The notes under the pieces were generated by a model, which saw only the letters and a list, made by a program, of their open reading frames with translations, did not search any database and had not been told where the DNA came from. From Asanoa sp. WMMD1127 (lineage in GTDB: Bacteria > Actinomycetota > Actinomycetes > Mycobacteriales > Micromonosporaceae): a stretch of DNA of 64,000 bases. A program made the position numbers and the translations under genes. Positions 12,226 through 22,194 of this stretch are shown here, one piece after another (position 1 is the stretch's first letter; every line of letters begins with the position of its first letter). The stretch spans positions 4,526,001 to 4,590,000 of the forward strand of contig NZ_JARUBP010000001.1 of NCBI RefSeq assembly GCF_029626225.1, read 5' to 3'.

Positions 12226-13440
12226 ATGACCACCCGGGTCGTCCTCGGCGTCGGTGGTGGCATCGCCGCCTACAAGGCCGCCGAGCTGCTGCGCCTCTTC
12301 ACGGAGTCGGGGCACCAGGTCCGGGTGATCCCCACCGCGTCCGCGCTGCGCTTCGTCGGCGCGCCGACCTGGGCCGCGCTGTCCCGGGAACCGGTCGCCG
12401 ACGACGTGTGGGCCGACGCCCACGAGGTGCCGCACGTGCGCCTCGGCAAGGAAGCTGATCTTGTCGTCGTCGCGCCGGCCACCGCCGACCTGATCGCCAA
12501 GGCGGCCCACGGGCTCGCCGACGACCTGCTCACCAACACGCTGCTGACCGCGCGCTGCCCGGTCGTCCTGGCGCCGGCGATGCACACCGAGATGTGGGAG
12601 CACCCGGCCACCCAGGCCAACGTGGCGCTGCTGCGGTCCCGCGGCGTGCTGGTCATCGAGCCGGCCAGCGGTCGCCTCACCGGCGCCGACACGGGCAAGG
12701 GCCGACTGCCGGACCCCACCGAGATCTTCGCGTACGCCCGCCGGGTGTTGGCTCGTGGCGCCCAGCCGGCCGATCTGGCCGGTCGGCACGTCGTGGTCAC
12801 CGCCGGTGGCACGCGCGAGCCGCTCGACCCCGTGCGCTTCCTCGGCAACCGCTCGTCCGGCAAACAGGGCTACGCGTTCGCCCGCACCGCCGCCGCTCGC
12901 GGCGCACGGGTCACGCTGGTCAGCGCCAACCCCACGCTGCCCGCCCCGGCCGGTGTCGACGTGGTCGTCGTCGGCACCACCGAGGAGCTGCGCAAGGCGA
13001 CCGTCGAGGCCGCCGCCGACGCCGACGCCGTGGTGATGGCCGCGGCGCCCGCCGACTTCCGCCCGGCGACCTACGCGGTTGACAAGATCAAGAAGCAGCC
13101 GGGCGCGGCGCCCGCGCCGATCGCGCTCGCGCTCAACCCCGACATCGCCGCTGAGCTGGGCGAGCGCAAGCCCGCCGGCCAGGTGCTGGTGGTGTTCGCG
13201 GCCGAGACCGTGGCCACCGCCGAGGCGCTGGCCAACGCCCGACAAAAACTTGTGGTTAAGAAGGCCGACCTGATCGTGGTCAACCAGGTCGGCACCGATA
13301 AAGTCTTCGGATCAGACGCCAACGCCGCGACGGTGCTGGGCGCGGACGGTTCGGAGACGGTTTTCCCGCAGCAACCCAAGGAAGACCTGGCCGACGCCGT
13401 CTGGGATCTGGTAACAACACGCTTGACGAGTACGTCTTAA
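12226..13440 (+). CDS. coaBC: Bifunctional phosphopantothenoylcysteine decarboxylase / phosphopantothenate-cysteine ligase
   Basis: A 404-residue fusion catalysing two steps of coenzyme A synthesis. The N-terminal CoaC flavoprotein domain (1-180) has [12 protein letters not shown], the catalytic His region [12 protein letters not shown] and the substrate motif [13 protein letters not shown]. The C-terminal CoaB domain has [31 protein letters not shown] and DKIKKQ. It begins four bases after rpoZ, so both are probably on one message. Confidence 0.96.
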   Translation: MTTRVVLGVGGGIAAYKAAELLRLFTESGHQVRVIPTASALRFVGAPTWAALSREPVADDVWADAHEVPHVRLGKEADLVVVAPATADLIAKAAHGLADDLLTNTLLTARCPVVLAPAMHTEMWEHPATQANVALLRSRGVLVIEPASGRLTGADTGKGRLPDPTEIFAYARRVLARGAQPADLAGRHVVVTAGGTREPLDPVRFLGNRSSGKQGYAFARTAAARGARVTLVSANPTLPAPAGVDVVVVGTTEELRKATVEAAADADAVVMAAAPADFRPATYAVDKIKKQPGAAPAPIALALNPDIAAELGERKPAGQVLVVFAAETVATAEALANARQKLVVKKADLIVVNQVGTDKVFGSDANAATVLGADGSETVFPQQPKEDLADAVWDLVTTRLTSTS

Positions 13441-13516
13441 CCAGGGCGGGCGTCGCCGGAGGCTGGCGCGACGCGGCGCGCTCTGGGGCCGGACCCGAGA
13501 ATTTGTGAGGAGCACC

Positions 13517-14713
13517 GTGGCACGTCGCCTGTTCACGTCCGAGTCGGTTACGGAGGGCCACCCGGACAAGATCGCTGACCAGATCAGCGATGGCATCCTC
13601 GACGCGCTGCTGGCGCAGGACCCGCGCAGCCGGGTCGCGGTCGAGACCTTGATCACGACCGGCCAGGTCCACGTCGCCGGCGAGGTGACCACGCAGGCGT
13701 ACGCCGACATTGCCACGATCGTCCGCGAGACCATCCTGGGCATCGGCTACGACTCGTCGAAGAAGGGCTTCGACGGCGCGTCGTGTGGCGTCAACATCGC
13801 CATCGGCTCGCAGTCGCCCGACATCGCGCAGGGCGTCGACACCGCCATCGAGCTGCGCGACGGCGAGAGCGCCGGCGACGCCCTCGACCGCCAGGGCGCC
13901 GGCGACCAGGGCATGATGTTCGGTTTCGCCTGCTCCGAGACGCCCGAGCTCATGCCGCTGCCGATCGCGCTGGCCCACCGCCTCGCCCGCCGCCTGTCCG
14001 CGGTGCGCAAGGACGGCACGGTGCCCTACCTGCGTCCGGACGGCAAGACCCAGGTGACGATCGAATACGACGGCCTGCGCCCGATCCGCCTCGACACCGT
14101 GGTCGTCTCGTCGCAGCACGCCGCCGACATCTCGCTCGAGTCGCTGCTCACCCCCGACGTCCGCGAGCACGTGATCGCGCCCGAGCTCGAGAACCTCGGC
14201 CTCGACACCGAGGGCTACCGCCTCCTGGTCAACCCGACCGGCCGCTTCGAGATCGGCGGCCCGATGGGCGACGCGGGCCTGACCGGCCGCAAGATCATCG
14301 TCGACACCTACGGCGGCTACGCCCGCCACGGCGGCGGTGCGTTCTCCGGCAAGGACCCGTCCAAGGTGGACCGTTCGGCGGCGTACGCGATGCGCTGGGT
14401 CGCCAAGAACGTCGTCGCCGCGGGACTCGCCGAGCGCTGCGAGGCCCAGGTCGCCTACGCGATCGGCAAGGCCCACCCGGTGAGCCTGTTCGTCGAGACC
14501 TTCGGCACCGAGAACGTGCCGGTCGACCGCATCGAGAAGGCGATCGGCGAGGTCTTCGACCTGCGCCCCGCCGCCATCATCCGCGACCTCGACCTGCTCC
14601 GCCCGATCTACCAGCAGACCGCCGCCTACGGCCACTTCGGCCGCGAGCTGCCGGACCTGACCTGGGAGAACACCGACCGCGCGGCCGACCTGAAGAACGC
14701 CGCCGGCCTCTGA
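13517..14713 (+). CDS. metK: S-adenosylmethionine synthetase
   Basis: A 398-residue enzyme making SAM from methionine and ATP. Signatures are [30 protein letters not shown] and [22 protein letters not shown] 13517 is used because GAGGAG (13507-13512) precedes it at the right distance; an in-frame GTG at 13505 lies upstream of that site. The 76-bp gap from coaBC shows no SAM riboswitch that I can recognise. A strong terminator follows. Confidence 0.97.
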   Translation: MARRLFTSESVTEGHPDKIADQISDGILDALLAQDPRSRVAVETLITTGQVHVAGEVTTQAYADIATIVRETILGIGYDSSKKGFDGASCGVNIAIGSQSPDIAQGVDTAIELRDGESAGDALDRQGAGDQGMMFGFACSETPELMPLPIALAHRLARRLSAVRKDGTVPYLRPDGKTQVTIEYDGLRPIRLDTVVVSSQHAADISLESLLTPDVREHVIAPELENLGLDTEGYRLLVNPTGRFEIGGPMGDAGLTGRKIIVDTYGGYARHGGGAFSGKDPSKVDRSAAYAMRWVAKNVVAAGLAERCEAQVAYAIGKAHPVSLFVETFGTENVPVDRIEKAIGEVFDLRPAAIIRDLDLLRPIYQQTAAYGHFGRELPDLTWENTDRAADLKNAAGL

Positions 14714-14727
14714 GGTCTCTTTCGTCG

Positions 14728-14756
14728 AAGCGGGCCCGTCGCTGACGGGCCCGCTT
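14728..14756 (+). terminator. Intrinsic terminator after metK
   Basis: A perfect 13-bp stem (AAGCGGGCCCGTC at 14728-14740 with its complement at 14744-14756) encloses a 3-nt loop, followed by TTCGCGTTTGT. It closes the mihF-to-metK unit. Confidence 0.9.
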
Positions 14757-14762
14757 TCGCGT

Positions 14763-14790
14763 TTGTCGATCCGTCGCACGGGGGTATCTC
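14763..14790 (+). promoter_or_regulatory. Promoter A of the small membrane-protein array (leaderless type)
   Basis: TTGTCG (14763-14768), a 16-bp spacer and TATCTC (14785-14790) end seven bases before the ATG at 14798. Transcription would start at or next to the start codon. The 13-mer GTTTGTCGATCCG at 14761-14773 recurs exactly at 15767-15779 (promoter B). Confidence 0.6.
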
Positions 14791-14797
14791 CCGTGGC

Positions 14798-15022
14798 ATG
14801 TGGCGTCAGGCAGCCGGCTATGCGCTCGTAGCGCTCGCCCTGCTGCTCGCCTACGCCGCGGTCGGCGTCGTCGTCTTCGACGACCCCTTCGGCGAGGCGC
14901 TCCTGTCCGGCTCCGGAATCGCGATCGCCGTGCTCGGCCCGCTGCTTCTCATGCGCTGGGCCGATCCCTTCGGTAAGCGGCGCCGTCGACGGACGGACCA
15001 CGACCCCGCGTCCGAGCGCTGA
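14798..15022 (+). CDS. Small two-helix membrane protein, DD(P/S)FGE family, copy 1
   Basis: A 74-residue protein of unknown function. Two hydrophobic helices (about 7-27 and 37-52) flank a short loop with FDDPFGEALL, and the C-terminus is basic (GKRRRRRTDHD), predicting a cytoplasmic tail. The loop motif recurs in the proteins at 15803 (TDDSFGESLG) and, weakly, 16014 (TDDSVVEAVA), so these look like tandem paralogues. No Shine-Dalgarno is present; the -10 element lies directly upstream. I recognise no named family. Confidence 0.7.
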   Translation: MWRQAAGYALVALALLLAYAAVGVVVFDDPFGEALLSGSGIAIAVLGPLLLMRWADPFGKRRRRRTDHDPASER

Positions 15023-15035
15023 GGCGGTGCCTCTC

Positions 15036-15269
15036 ATGGACCCGCAGCCGAACCGGCCACGCGCCGGTACGCCGTCACCCCGGTGGGCCCGTCGCGTCTT
15101 CCTGGTTCTCGCGGTCCTGTTCACAATTGGTGCCCTCTCCGCGCTGACCCACCCGTGGTGGGCCGGCGAGGTGACGTGGTGGCGCTTCGCGCAGGGCGCC
15201 GGCTGGACGGTCATGGCGGCCGCATCCGTCTGGCACCTGCGCCGCACCCGCCGCGACGACGGTGGGTGA
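15036..15269 (+). CDS. Small two-helix membrane protein
   Basis: A 77-residue protein of unknown function. Two predicted helices (VFLVLAVLFTIGALSAL and WTVMAAASVWHL) are joined by THPWWAGEVTWWRFAQG, and the C-terminus is basic. The loop motif [ST]HPxWxG also occurs in the second half of the next protein (SHPLWLGDF). ATG 15036 is preferred because GAGG lies 11 bases upstream; a GTG at 15027 would place the site too close. It follows the previous stop by 13 bases. Confidence 0.6.
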   Translation: MDPQPNRPRAGTPSPRWARRVFLVLAVLFTIGALSALTHPWWAGEVTWWRFAQGAGWTVMAAASVWHLRRTRRDDGG

Positions 15270-15273
15270 CCGC

Positions 15274-15756
15274 GTGTCGGAACTGGATCGTCCGGCGGCG
15301 ACGCGCGTGGTCGCCTTCGCCGCGGTTTCGCAGCTTCTCCTGGCGGCTGCGGCGGCGGTGGTCATCGGCTTCGCCGTCGAAGAACGCAGCGTCGTCGCGT
15401 TCCTGGTCTTCGGTGCGATCATCGCCGCTTCGGTCTGCCTCTTCGTAGCCGTCACCCGGCGCCTTCAACGCATCCGGTCCGAGGCGGCGGAGGGTCGCGG
15501 GCCGGTACGGGCAAATGTCGCACATGGGTTGAATGTCGAACGCTCCAGCCGCCTGATCTGGTCGTCCCGGATCTACACCGCGTCAGTCGCGGTGTTCCCG
15601 CTCGCCGCGGTCGTGCTGCTCAGCCATCCGCTCTGGCTCGGCGACTTCCGCTCGTCGCTGTTGATCTACGGCATCTTCACGGCCTACGTCGGCGCGTTCC
15701 AAGTCCTCCGCTACCGCGAGTGGCGGCGGGGCCGTGCGGCGCCGCCCGATGGCTGA
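15274..15756 (+). CDS. Four-helix membrane protein
   Basis: A 160-residue protein of unknown function. Two two-helix halves (about 11-60 and 95-145) are joined by a charged segment (RRLQRIRSEAAEGRG). The second half resembles the preceding 77-residue protein at SHPLWLGDF and its flanking helices, suggesting duplication and fusion. GTG 15274 has a GGTGG about eight bases upstream. A GTG at 15262 would overlap the previous gene by eight bases and is possible. Confidence 0.6.
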   Translation: MSELDRPAATRVVAFAAVSQLLLAAAAAVVIGFAVEERSVVAFLVFGAIIAASVCLFVAVTRRLQRIRSEAAEGRGPVRANVAHGLNVERSSRLIWSSRIYTASVAVFPLAAVVLLSHPLWLGDFRSSLLIYGIFTAYVGAFQVLRYREWRRGRAAPPDG

Positions 15757-15768
15757 CCCGTCGGGGGT

Positions 15769-15796
15769 TTGTCGATCCGGTGACGGCGGGTATCGG
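15769..15796 (+). promoter_or_regulatory. Promoter B of the small membrane-protein array (leaderless type)
   Basis: TTGTCG (15769-15774), a 16-bp spacer and TATCGG (15791-15796) end six bases before the ATG at 15803. Sequence and spacing copy promoter A about 1 kb upstream, including the shared 13-mer at 15767-15779. This looks like duplication of a promoter-plus-gene unit. Confidence 0.6.
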
Positions 15797-15802
15797 GGTC
15801 CT

Positions 15803-16027
15803 ATGCGGACAACGGGGCGGCCGGAGATGCGGCGTGACATCGCGCGCTATGTCCTCGCCGGGGTCGTGGCGTGGCTGGCGGCGACGCTTGTGGGCATGGT
15901 CCTCACCGACGACTCGTTCGGCGAGTCGCTCGGCTCGTCCCTTCCGGTGACGGTGGCGATGGTGATCGGGATGATCGCCTTGGAGCGGGCGAGGGCGCGG
16001 CGTGGGCGGTCCGATGACCCGGCGTGA
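15803..16027 (+). CDS. Small two-helix membrane protein, DD(P/S)FGE family, copy 2
   Basis: A 74-residue protein, the same length as copy 1. Two hydrophobic helices flank TDDSFGESLGSS, and the tail is basic (ERARARRGRSDD). ATG 15803 is preferred over upstream in-frame codons because the duplicated promoter sits immediately before it. Its stop lies within the start of the next small protein. Function unknown. Confidence 0.65.
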   Translation: MRTTGRPEMRRDIARYVLAGVVAWLAATLVGMVLTDDSFGESLGSSLPVTVAMVIGMIALERARARRGRSDDPA

Positions 16028-16208
16028 GAAGTGGCGACTGGCGATCGGCCCGCTGCTGGCCTGGCCCGTCACCGCCCTCATTTGGCTCGCGGTCACCGAC
16101 GACTCGGTTGTCGAGGCGGTCGCGTGGACCTTCGCGATCCTGGCGGTGACGTTCGTCCTGATGTTCTGGACAGGGAGCCGGGCGCGCGAGGACGGCGACG
16201 AAGCGTGA
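16014..16208 (+). CDS. Small two-helix membrane protein, diverged copy 3
   Basis: A 64-residue protein overlapping the previous gene by 14 bases. Helix one (AIGPLLAWPVTALIWLAV) leads directly into TDDSVVEAVAW and helix two (AWTFAILAVTFVLMFW), followed by a charged tail. The TDDS position relative to the helices matches copies 1 and 2, though the FGE part is lost. A GTG at 16002 is an alternative start. Function unknown. Confidence 0.55.
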   Translation: MTRREKWRLAIGPLLAWPVTALIWLAVTDDSVVEAVAWTFAILAVTFVLMFWTGSRAREDGDEA

Positions 16209-16259
16209 CGGGGGTCGTGGGTCGGGCGGCCGCGGCGGCGGCGGTGGAAAGATGGTGCG

Positions 16260-18233
16260 GTGGCGAACCGGAGCAACCGTGCGGAGCGCGAGCCCGCGCC
16301 TGAGCTGCCGGTCGCCCGGGTCTGTGTCGACGTGCCGTTGCCGCACCTCGACCGGCTCTTCGACTACCTGGTGCCGGCCGACCTGCACGAGACCGCCCAG
16401 CCGGGCACCCGCGTCAAGGTCCGCTTCGCCGGTCAGCTGGTCGACGGCTGGCTGATCGAGCGGGCGGCGGAGTCGGCGGTGCCCAGGCTGGCGTACCTCG
16501 AGAAGGTCGTCTCGCCCGAGCCGGTGCTCACCCCCGAGATCGCCGGCCTGGCCCGGGCGGTCGCCGACCGCTACGCGGGCAGCCTCGCCGACGTCCTGCG
16601 GCTCGCGGTCCCACCCCGGCACGCCCGGGCGGAGCAGTCCGCGGCCGAGGCGGCCGTCGACGAGGAACCATCCCCGGAGCGCGCGGGCACCGGTTGGTCG
16701 GAATACCAGGCGGGGGAGGGGTTCCTGCGGGCGCTGCGCGAGCGCAAGAGCCCCCGCGCCGTCTGGTCCGCGCTGCCCGGTGCGGACTGGCCCGCCCGCC
16801 TCGCCGAGGCCGCCGCCGCGACGCTCGCCGCCGGTCAGGGTGTGGTGGCCGTCGTGCCGGACGCCCGGGACCTCGACCGGCTCGACGCGGCGCTCGTCCA
16901 GGCGCTCGGCAAAGACCGGCACGTCACCCTGGCCGCCGGGCTCGGGCCGGCCAAGCGCTACCGCGCCTTCCTCGCCGCCAGCCGCGGCCAGGTCAAGGTG
17001 GTCGCGGGGACGAGAGCGGCGGCCTTCGCCCCCGTCCACGACGTCGGCCTCGTGGTGATCTGGGACGACGGCGACGACCTGCACGCCGAGCCGCGGGCCC
17101 CGTACCCGCACGCCCGTGAGGTGCTCCTCACCCGCGCCCAGCGGGCCGGCGCCGCAGCCCTGGTCGCCGGGTACGCCCGCACCGCGGAGGCGCAGCTCCT
17201 GCTCGAGACCGGCTGGGCCCGCGAGATCGCCGCCGACCGGGCCACCACCAGACGCCACGCCCCGGCCATCACCCCGACCGGCGACGACCCGCAGCTGGCC
17301 CGCGACCCCGGCGCCGCCACCGCCCGGCTGCCGAGCCTGGCCTGGGACGCCGCCAGAGCGGCGCTGAAGGCCGACGCGCCCGTGCTGGTCCAGGTGCCGA
17401 GGCGCGGCTATCTCCCCTCGGTCTCGTGCGGCACGTGCCGCGCCCCGGCCCGCTGCGCGACCTGCCAGGGCCCGCTCGCCCTGCGCTCGTCCCACGCCGT
17501 ACCCGCCTGCCGCTGGTGCGGCCGCGTCGCCGGCGACCACGTCTGCCCCCACTGCGGCGGCCGCGGCCTGCGGGCCGCCGTCACCGGGGCCCGCCGCACC
17601 GCCGAGGAGCTCGGCCGGGCCTTCCCCGAGACCCCGGTGCGCACCTCCGGCCGCGACGAGGTGCTCACCGAGGTGCCGGCCGCGGCCGCGGTGGTGGTCG
17701 CCACGCCGGGCGCGGAGCCGGTCGCGACCGGCGGCTACGGCGCCGTCCTGCTGCTCGACACCTGGGCCCTGCTCACCCGGGCCGACCTGCGCGCCGGCGA
17801 GGAGGCCCTGCGCCGCTGGATGACCGCCGCCGCGCTGGCGAAACCCCACACCGCCGGCGGCCGCGTCGTGGTCGTCGCCGACGGGGGCGTCCCGGTGGTG
17901 CAGGCGCTGCTGCGCTGGGACCCCGGCTGGTACGCCGAACGCGAGCTCGCCGAACGCCGCGAGCTGCGGTTCCCGCCCGCCGCCCGGATGACCAGCCTGA
18001 CCGGCGCCCCGCCGGCCGTGGCCGACCTGCTGGCCGCCGTGCACCTGCCGCCCGACGCCGAACTGCTCGGCCCGGTCCCCGCCGACCAGGACCAGGAGCG
18101 CTATCTGGTGCGCGCCTCGCGCACGAAAGCAGCCGAGGTGGCCGCCGCCCTGCACGCCGCCGCGGGGGTCCGCAGCGCCCGCAAAGCCCCCGACCCCGTC
18201 CGCGTGCAGGTCGACGCCGCCGACCTCTTCTAG
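16260..18233 (+). CDS. priA: PriA-like primosomal protein N' (actinobacterial, helicase motifs degenerate)
   Basis: A 657-residue protein. The N-terminal DNA-binding domain (RVCVDVPLPHLDRLFDYLVP, RVKVRFAGQLVDGWLIE) matches PriA. The eight-Cys zinc-binding region is complete (CGTCRAPARCATC, CRWCGR, CPHCGG). The ATPase core is degenerate: there is no GxGKT P-loop, and the DEAH position reads VVIWDDGDDLH. Actinobacterial PriA proteins typically lack helicase activity, so this should act in primosome loading. The GTG has AAAGAT six bases before it and no Shine-Dalgarno. Confidence 0.88.
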   Translation: MANRSNRAEREPAPELPVARVCVDVPLPHLDRLFDYLVPADLHETAQPGTRVKVRFAGQLVDGWLIERAAESAVPRLAYLEKVVSPEPVLTPEIAGLARAVADRYAGSLADVLRLAVPPRHARAEQSAAEAAVDEEPSPERAGTGWSEYQAGEGFLRALRERKSPRAVWSALPGADWPARLAEAAAATLAAGQGVVAVVPDARDLDRLDAALVQALGKDRHVTLAAGLGPAKRYRAFLAASRGQVKVVAGTRAAAFAPVHDVGLVVIWDDGDDLHAEPRAPYPHAREVLLTRAQRAGAAALVAGYARTAEAQLLLETGWAREIAADRATTRRHAPAITPTGDDPQLARDPGAATARLPSLAWDAARAALKADAPVLVQVPRRGYLPSVSCGTCRAPARCATCQGPLALRSSHAVPACRWCGRVAGDHVCPHCGGRGLRAAVTGARRTAEELGRAFPETPVRTSGRDEVLTEVPAAAAVVVATPGAEPVATGGYGAVLLLDTWALLTRADLRAGEEALRRWMTAAALAKPHTAGGRVVVVADGGVPVVQALLRWDPGWYAERELAERRELRFPPAARMTSLTGAPPAVADLLAAVHLPPDAELLGPVPADQDQERYLVRASRTKAAEVAAALHAAAGVRSARKAPDPVRVQVDAADLF

Positions 18234-18267
18234 ACTTGTCGGGATTCGACCTAGCGAGGAGTTCCAC

Positions 18268-18831
18268 GTGACCGTCCAGCCCATCCGTCTCTTCGGCGAC
18301 CCCGTGCTACGTACGCCCGCGGATCCGGTCGTCGACTTCGACGCTGAGCTGCGCAAGTTGGTCACCGACCTCGTCGAGACCATGCAGGAGCAGTCCGGGG
18401 CCGGGCTCGCGGCGCCGCAGCTCGGCGTGGGCCTGCGGGTGTTCGCCTTCGACGTCGACGACGTGGTGGGCCACATCATCAACCCGACCGTCAGCTTCCC
18501 CGACGACGAGGAGCAGGACGGGCCCGAGGGGTGCCTGTCGATCCCCGGGATCTACGTCGACACCAAGCGCCGGCAGAACGTGGTGGCCACCGGCTTCAAC
18601 CAGTTCGGCGATCCGATCAAGCTGGTCGGCAGTGGCCTGATGGCGCGCTGCGTGCAGCACGAGACCGACCACCTCGACGGCGTGCTCTTCCTCGACCGGC
18701 TCGACGCGGCCGCGCGCAAGGAAGCGATGAAGGAGATCCGCCAGGCCGAGTGGTACGACGCCGGCGCGCCGCCGGTGATCAAGTCCAGCCCGCACGGCGG
18801 CGTCGCGTTCGGCCTGGGCGGGGTGCGCTGA
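18268..18831 (+). CDS. def: Peptide deformylase
   Basis: A 187-residue metalloenzyme removing the N-formyl group from nascent proteins. All three motifs are present: [18 protein letters not shown] with the metal-ligand Cys, and HETDHLDG with the HExxH-type site. GCGAGGAG precedes the GTG start. TAGACT at 18231-18236, overlapping the priA stop, may be its own -10 element. It is followed with one-base overlap by fmt, its functional partner. Confidence 0.96.
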   Translation: MTVQPIRLFGDPVLRTPADPVVDFDAELRKLVTDLVETMQEQSGAGLAAPQLGVGLRVFAFDVDDVVGHIINPTVSFPDDEEQDGPEGCLSIPGIYVDTKRRQNVVATGFNQFGDPIKLVGSGLMARCVQHETDHLDGVLFLDRLDAAARKEAMKEIRQAEWYDAGAPPVIKSSPHGGVAFGLGGVR

Positions 18832-19757
18832 TGCGGCTGGTCTTCGCCGGCACGCCGGCGGTGACGCTGCCGGCCCTCGACGCCATCGCCGACTCGTCCC
18901 ACGAGCTGCTCGCCGTGGTCACCCGGCCCGACGCGCCCGCCGGCCGGGGCCGCCGCCTGGTCCGCTCGCCCGCCGGCGCCTGGGCCGACGAGCACGGAGT
19001 CGAGGTGCTGACCCCGGCCAAGCCGCGGGAGCCCGAGTTCCTGGAGCGGCTGCGCGACCTGGCGCCGGACTGCGTGCCGGTGGTCGCCTACGGCGCCCTG
19101 GTGCCGCCGGCCGCCCTCGAGATTCCCCGGCACGGCTGGGTCAACCTGCACTTCTCGCTGCTGCCGGCCTGGCGCGGCGCGGCGCCCGTCCAGCACGCCG
19201 TGCTGCACGGCGACGAGATCACCGGCGCCAGCGTGTTCGAGCTGGAGGCGGGCCTCGACACCGGCCCGGTCTACGGCACGCTGACCGACGAGATCCGCCC
19301 GACCGACACCTCCGGCGACCTGCTCGACCGGCTGGCCACCTCCGGCGCGGGCCTGCTGGTCGCCGTGCTCGACGCGATCGAGGCCGGCACCGCGCGGGCC
19401 GAGCCGCAGCCGGCCGACGGCGTGAGCCTCGCGCCCAAGCTGACCGTCGAGGACGCGATGGTGCGCTGGGACGAGCCCGCGTTCGCCGTCGACCGCCGGA
19501 TCCGGGCGTGCACCCCGGCGCCCGGCGCGTGGACCACGTTCCGCGAGGACCGGGTCAAGCTGGGCCCGGTCCGGCCGGTCGCCAACGCTCCCGCCCTCAA
19601 ACCCGGCGACCTGCTGGTCGACCGCACCGGCGTGCTGGTCGGCACGGCCACCACGCCGGTCGCCCTCGGCGAGGTGCGGGCCGCGGGCAAGCGGGCCATG
19701 CCGGCCGCCGACTGGGCGCGCGGCGTCCGGGTCGAGTCCAGCGAGCGTTTCGCGTGA
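18831..19757 (+). CDS. fmt: Methionyl-tRNA formyltransferase
   Basis: A 308-residue enzyme that formylates initiator Met-tRNA with 10-formyl-THF. Visible motifs are [16 protein letters not shown], the catalytic loop [18 protein letters not shown] and the substrate region [19 protein letters not shown]-terminal OB-like domain starts near residue 205. It overlaps def by one base and rsmB by four. Confidence 0.96.
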   Translation: MRLVFAGTPAVTLPALDAIADSSHELLAVVTRPDAPAGRGRRLVRSPAGAWADEHGVEVLTPAKPREPEFLERLRDLAPDCVPVVAYGALVPPAALEIPRHGWVNLHFSLLPAWRGAAPVQHAVLHGDEITGASVFELEAGLDTGPVYGTLTDEIRPTDTSGDLLDRLATSGAGLLVAVLDAIEAGTARAEPQPADGVSLAPKLTVEDAMVRWDEPAFAVDRRIRACTPAPGAWTTFREDRVKLGPVRPVANAPALKPGDLLVDRTGVLVGTATTPVALGEVRAAGKRAMPAADWARGVRVESSERFA

Positions 19758-21244
19758 CCGCCGACCTGCGCGGCCACGACGGCCGTGGAAGCCACGACGA
19801 CCGCCGCAACGAGCCCGGACGTGGCCGCGGCGGCCAGGGCCGGGATCGCCGCGACGACCGCCGCTCCCAGGGCGGCCGACGCAACACCATCGACCCGGCC
19901 CGCTCCGCCGCCTACGCCGCGGTCGCCGCCGTGCACCGCGACGACGCGTACGCCAACCTGGTCCTGCCGGCCATCCTGCGCGAGCGCGACGTCGACGGAC
20001 GGGACGCCGCGTTCGCGACCGAGCTCACCTACGGCGCACTGCGCTCGCGCGGCACCCTCGACGCGGTGCTGGCCGCGGCGGCCGGCCGCGAGGTCGACCG
20101 GATCGACCCGCCGGCCCGTGACGCGCTGCGCCTGGGCGCCTACCAGATCCTCTACATGCGTGTGCCGGCCCACGCCGCCGTCTCGTCCACGGTCGACCTG
20201 GTCAAGGCGGTCGCTCCCGGCGCCACCGGTTTCGCCAACGCCGTCCTCCGCGAGATCACCACACGCGACCTCGACGCCTGGGTCGAGCGGCTCGCGCCCG
20301 ACTACGCCACCGACCCGATCGGCAACCTCGCCCTGACCAACAGCCATCCGCAGTGGATCGTCCGGGCGTTCCAGGAGGCTCTCGGCGGCGACCTCGACGA
20401 AACCAACCGGCTGCTGATCGAGGACAACCAACCGCCGGCCGTGCAGCTCTGCGCCCGTCCGGGCCGGGTCGACGCGGTCGCGCTGGCCGACGAGGTGGGC
20501 GGCGCGCCGGGCGCGTTCTCGCCGTACGCCGTCTATCTGTCCGGCGGCGCCCCGGGCGACCTCGCCGCCATCCGTGACGGCCGCGCCCACGTGCAGGACG
20601 AGGGCTCGCAGCTGGTCGCCACCGCGCTGGTCGACGCGCCGGTCGAGGGCACCGACGCGCGCTGGCTCGACCTGTGCGCCGGCCCCGGTGGCAAGGCCGG
20701 CCTGCTCGCCGCGATCGCCGCCCAGCGCGGCGCCCACCTGACCGCGGTCGAGGTGGCCGCGCACCGGGCCGAGCTCGTGTCGAAGGCGGTGGCGGGCTTC
20801 CCCGCGACCGTGCTGCACACCGACGGCCGGACCGTCGGCCGCGACTCCGACCTGCCGGAGCAGGGCTTCGACCGGGTGCTGGTCGACGCGCCGTGCACGG
20901 GCCTGGGCGCGCTGCGCCGGCGGCCCGAGGCGCGCTGGCGCCGCCAGCCCAGCGACCTGCCGCCGCTGACCCGCCTCCAGCGCGAGCTGCTCACCGCGGC
21001 GCTGCGGGCGGTCCGCCCGGGCGGCGTGGTCGGCTACGTGACCTGCTCGCCGCACACGGTCGAGACGCACGTCTCGGTCACCGAGGGCACCCGCCGCTCC
21101 GACATCGCGGTCGACTTCGTCGACGCCCGCCCGCTGCTCCCGGCCGGCATGCCGGGCCTGGGCACCGGCCCGACGGTGCAGCTCTGGCCACACCGGCACG
21201 GCACGGACGCGATGTTCCTGGCCGTCCTGCGCCGGACTAGTTGA
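19754..21244 (+). CDS. rsmB: 16S rRNA m5C967 methyltransferase
   Basis: A 496-residue protein. Residues 1-45 are a Gly/Arg/Asp-rich, probably disordered tail. A NusB-like RNA-binding domain follows (45-200), then the SAM domain with [15 protein letters not shown], the motif IV Cys in [18 protein letters not shown] and the catalytic motif VI Cys in [14 protein letters not shown]. It methylates C967 of 16S rRNA. GTG 19754 overlaps the fmt stop (GTGA). The stop overlaps the convergent lipoprotein gene by eight bases. Confidence 0.93.
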   Translation: MTADLRGHDGRGSHDDRRNEPGRGRGGQGRDRRDDRRSQGGRRNTIDPARSAAYAAVAAVHRDDAYANLVLPAILRERDVDGRDAAFATELTYGALRSRGTLDAVLAAAAGREVDRIDPPARDALRLGAYQILYMRVPAHAAVSSTVDLVKAVAPGATGFANAVLREITTRDLDAWVERLAPDYATDPIGNLALTNSHPQWIVRAFQEALGGDLDETNRLLIEDNQPPAVQLCARPGRVDAVALADEVGGAPGAFSPYAVYLSGGAPGDLAAIRDGRAHVQDEGSQLVATALVDAPVEGTDARWLDLCAGPGGKAGLLAAIAAQRGAHLTAVEVAAHRAELVSKAVAGFPATVLHTDGRTVGRDSDLPEQGFDRVLVDAPCTGLGALRRRPEARWRRQPSDLPPLTRLQRELLTAALRAVRPGGVVGYVTCSPHTVETHVSVTEGTRRSDIAVDFVDARPLLPAGMPGLGTGPTVQLWPHRHGTDAMFLAVLRRTS

Positions 21245-22121
21245 CCGGCAGCAGCGAGGTGCCGCCGTTCTTGATCGACCGGGTGTACGTGCGGCCACTG
21301 TCCCAGGAGAAGCACTTCACGCCGCGGTTGCCCTGGTCCCACTCGGCCGCGGTCGGGTAGTAGTAGATCGTCCCGGTGCGGAACGCCAGGTTGCCGTCCT
21401 TGGGCAGCTTGGCGTAGGTGGCGACGGCGTTGAGGCACGCCTTGTGGATGGTCTCGCTGTCGTCGATGAAGGTCTTGTAGGCCTTGTCCGGCGCGTTGTA
21501 GACACCGACGAACTCGCTGCGGTGCGTCTTGGTGCAGCCGACGGCCACCATCTCCTGCACGATGTCCTTGGAGATCTTCGGCGTGAAGCAGCCGTAGTGC
21601 AGCGACGACGGCTTGGCCAGCGCGCCCTTCAGCGAGCCGTCCCGGGACGCCATGCTGGTGTCGTCGAGCGACCGGGTCTCCGCGATGTCGCAGCGGAACC
21701 ACCGGGAGCCGCCCTGCCACGCCTCCGGCGCCGGGAGCACGAGGGTCAGCGCGAGCCGGGCGCCGCGCCAGTCGCCACCGAGGAAGGCGTTGGCCTTCGC
21801 GCCGCATTCGCCGTACGCCGTCTTGTAAGGCTTCTGACCGGGGGCCGGCGGCTTGGCGCCCGCGTCGCCGACCTCTCCGACGTGGACCGTCTCGGTCATG
21901 TGGGTGGTGGCGCAGTCGACCGGCGCGTAAGCGGCCAGGTAACCGGACTCCACCGCCGTGCTGTGGCAGACCTCGGCGGCCGGCACGAACGGCTTGGGCT
22001 CGCTGATCGGCCGCCAGTCGTCGCTGAGGTCGCCGTCGACGCCGGCGGGGTTGCCGCCGCAGCCCGCGAGCGCGAGCGCAGCCACGAGGCCCGCCAGGCC
22101 CACCGTCCACCAGCGTCGCAT
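21237..22121 (-). CDS. Secreted lipoprotein, septum-formation-like family
   Basis: A 294-residue protein with a lipoprotein signal peptide ([21 protein letters not shown]; lipobox LAGC at residues 18-21). The mature part has regularly spaced cysteines and segments such as [14 protein letters not shown] and [15 protein letters not shown], two copies of a C-x(2,4)-TH motif. This recalls the actinobacterial septum formation family (DUF4190/Septum_form). The family call is an inference. ATG 22121 has GGGAGGG upstream. The gene converges on rsmB with an eight-base overlap. Confidence 0.65.
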   Translation of the reverse strand: MRRWWTVGLAGLVAALALAGCGGNPAGVDGDLSDDWRPISEPKPFVPAAEVCHSTAVESGYLAAYAPVDCATTHMTETVHVGEVGDAGAKPPAPGQKPYKTAYGECGAKANAFLGGDWRGARLALTLVLPAPEAWQGGSRWFRCDIAETRSLDDTSMASRDGSLKGALAKPSSLHYGCFTPKISKDIVQEMVAVGCTKTHRSEFVGVYNAPDKAYKTFIDDSETIHKACLNAVATYAKLPKDGNLAFRTGTIYYYPTAAEWDQGNRGVKCFSWDSGRTYTRSIKNGGTSLLPVN

Positions 22122-22194
22122 CCGCTCATCCCTCCCCAGGGCCGGGTCGAGGGCAACCCTACGGGGATCGGCCAAGGCTTCGTACACTGGCCCG

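Noticed and set aside
13441-13516. Possible SAM-sensing riboswitch in the coaBC-metK gap
   Set aside because: The gap is only 76 bp and shows none of the conserved SAM-I/IV core motifs; no terminator or alternative pairing stands out.
16847-17100. PriA as a frameshifted or damaged gene because helicase motifs are absent
   Set aside because: The frame is intact, the zinc cysteines are all present, and loss of Walker motifs is typical of actinobacterial PriA.
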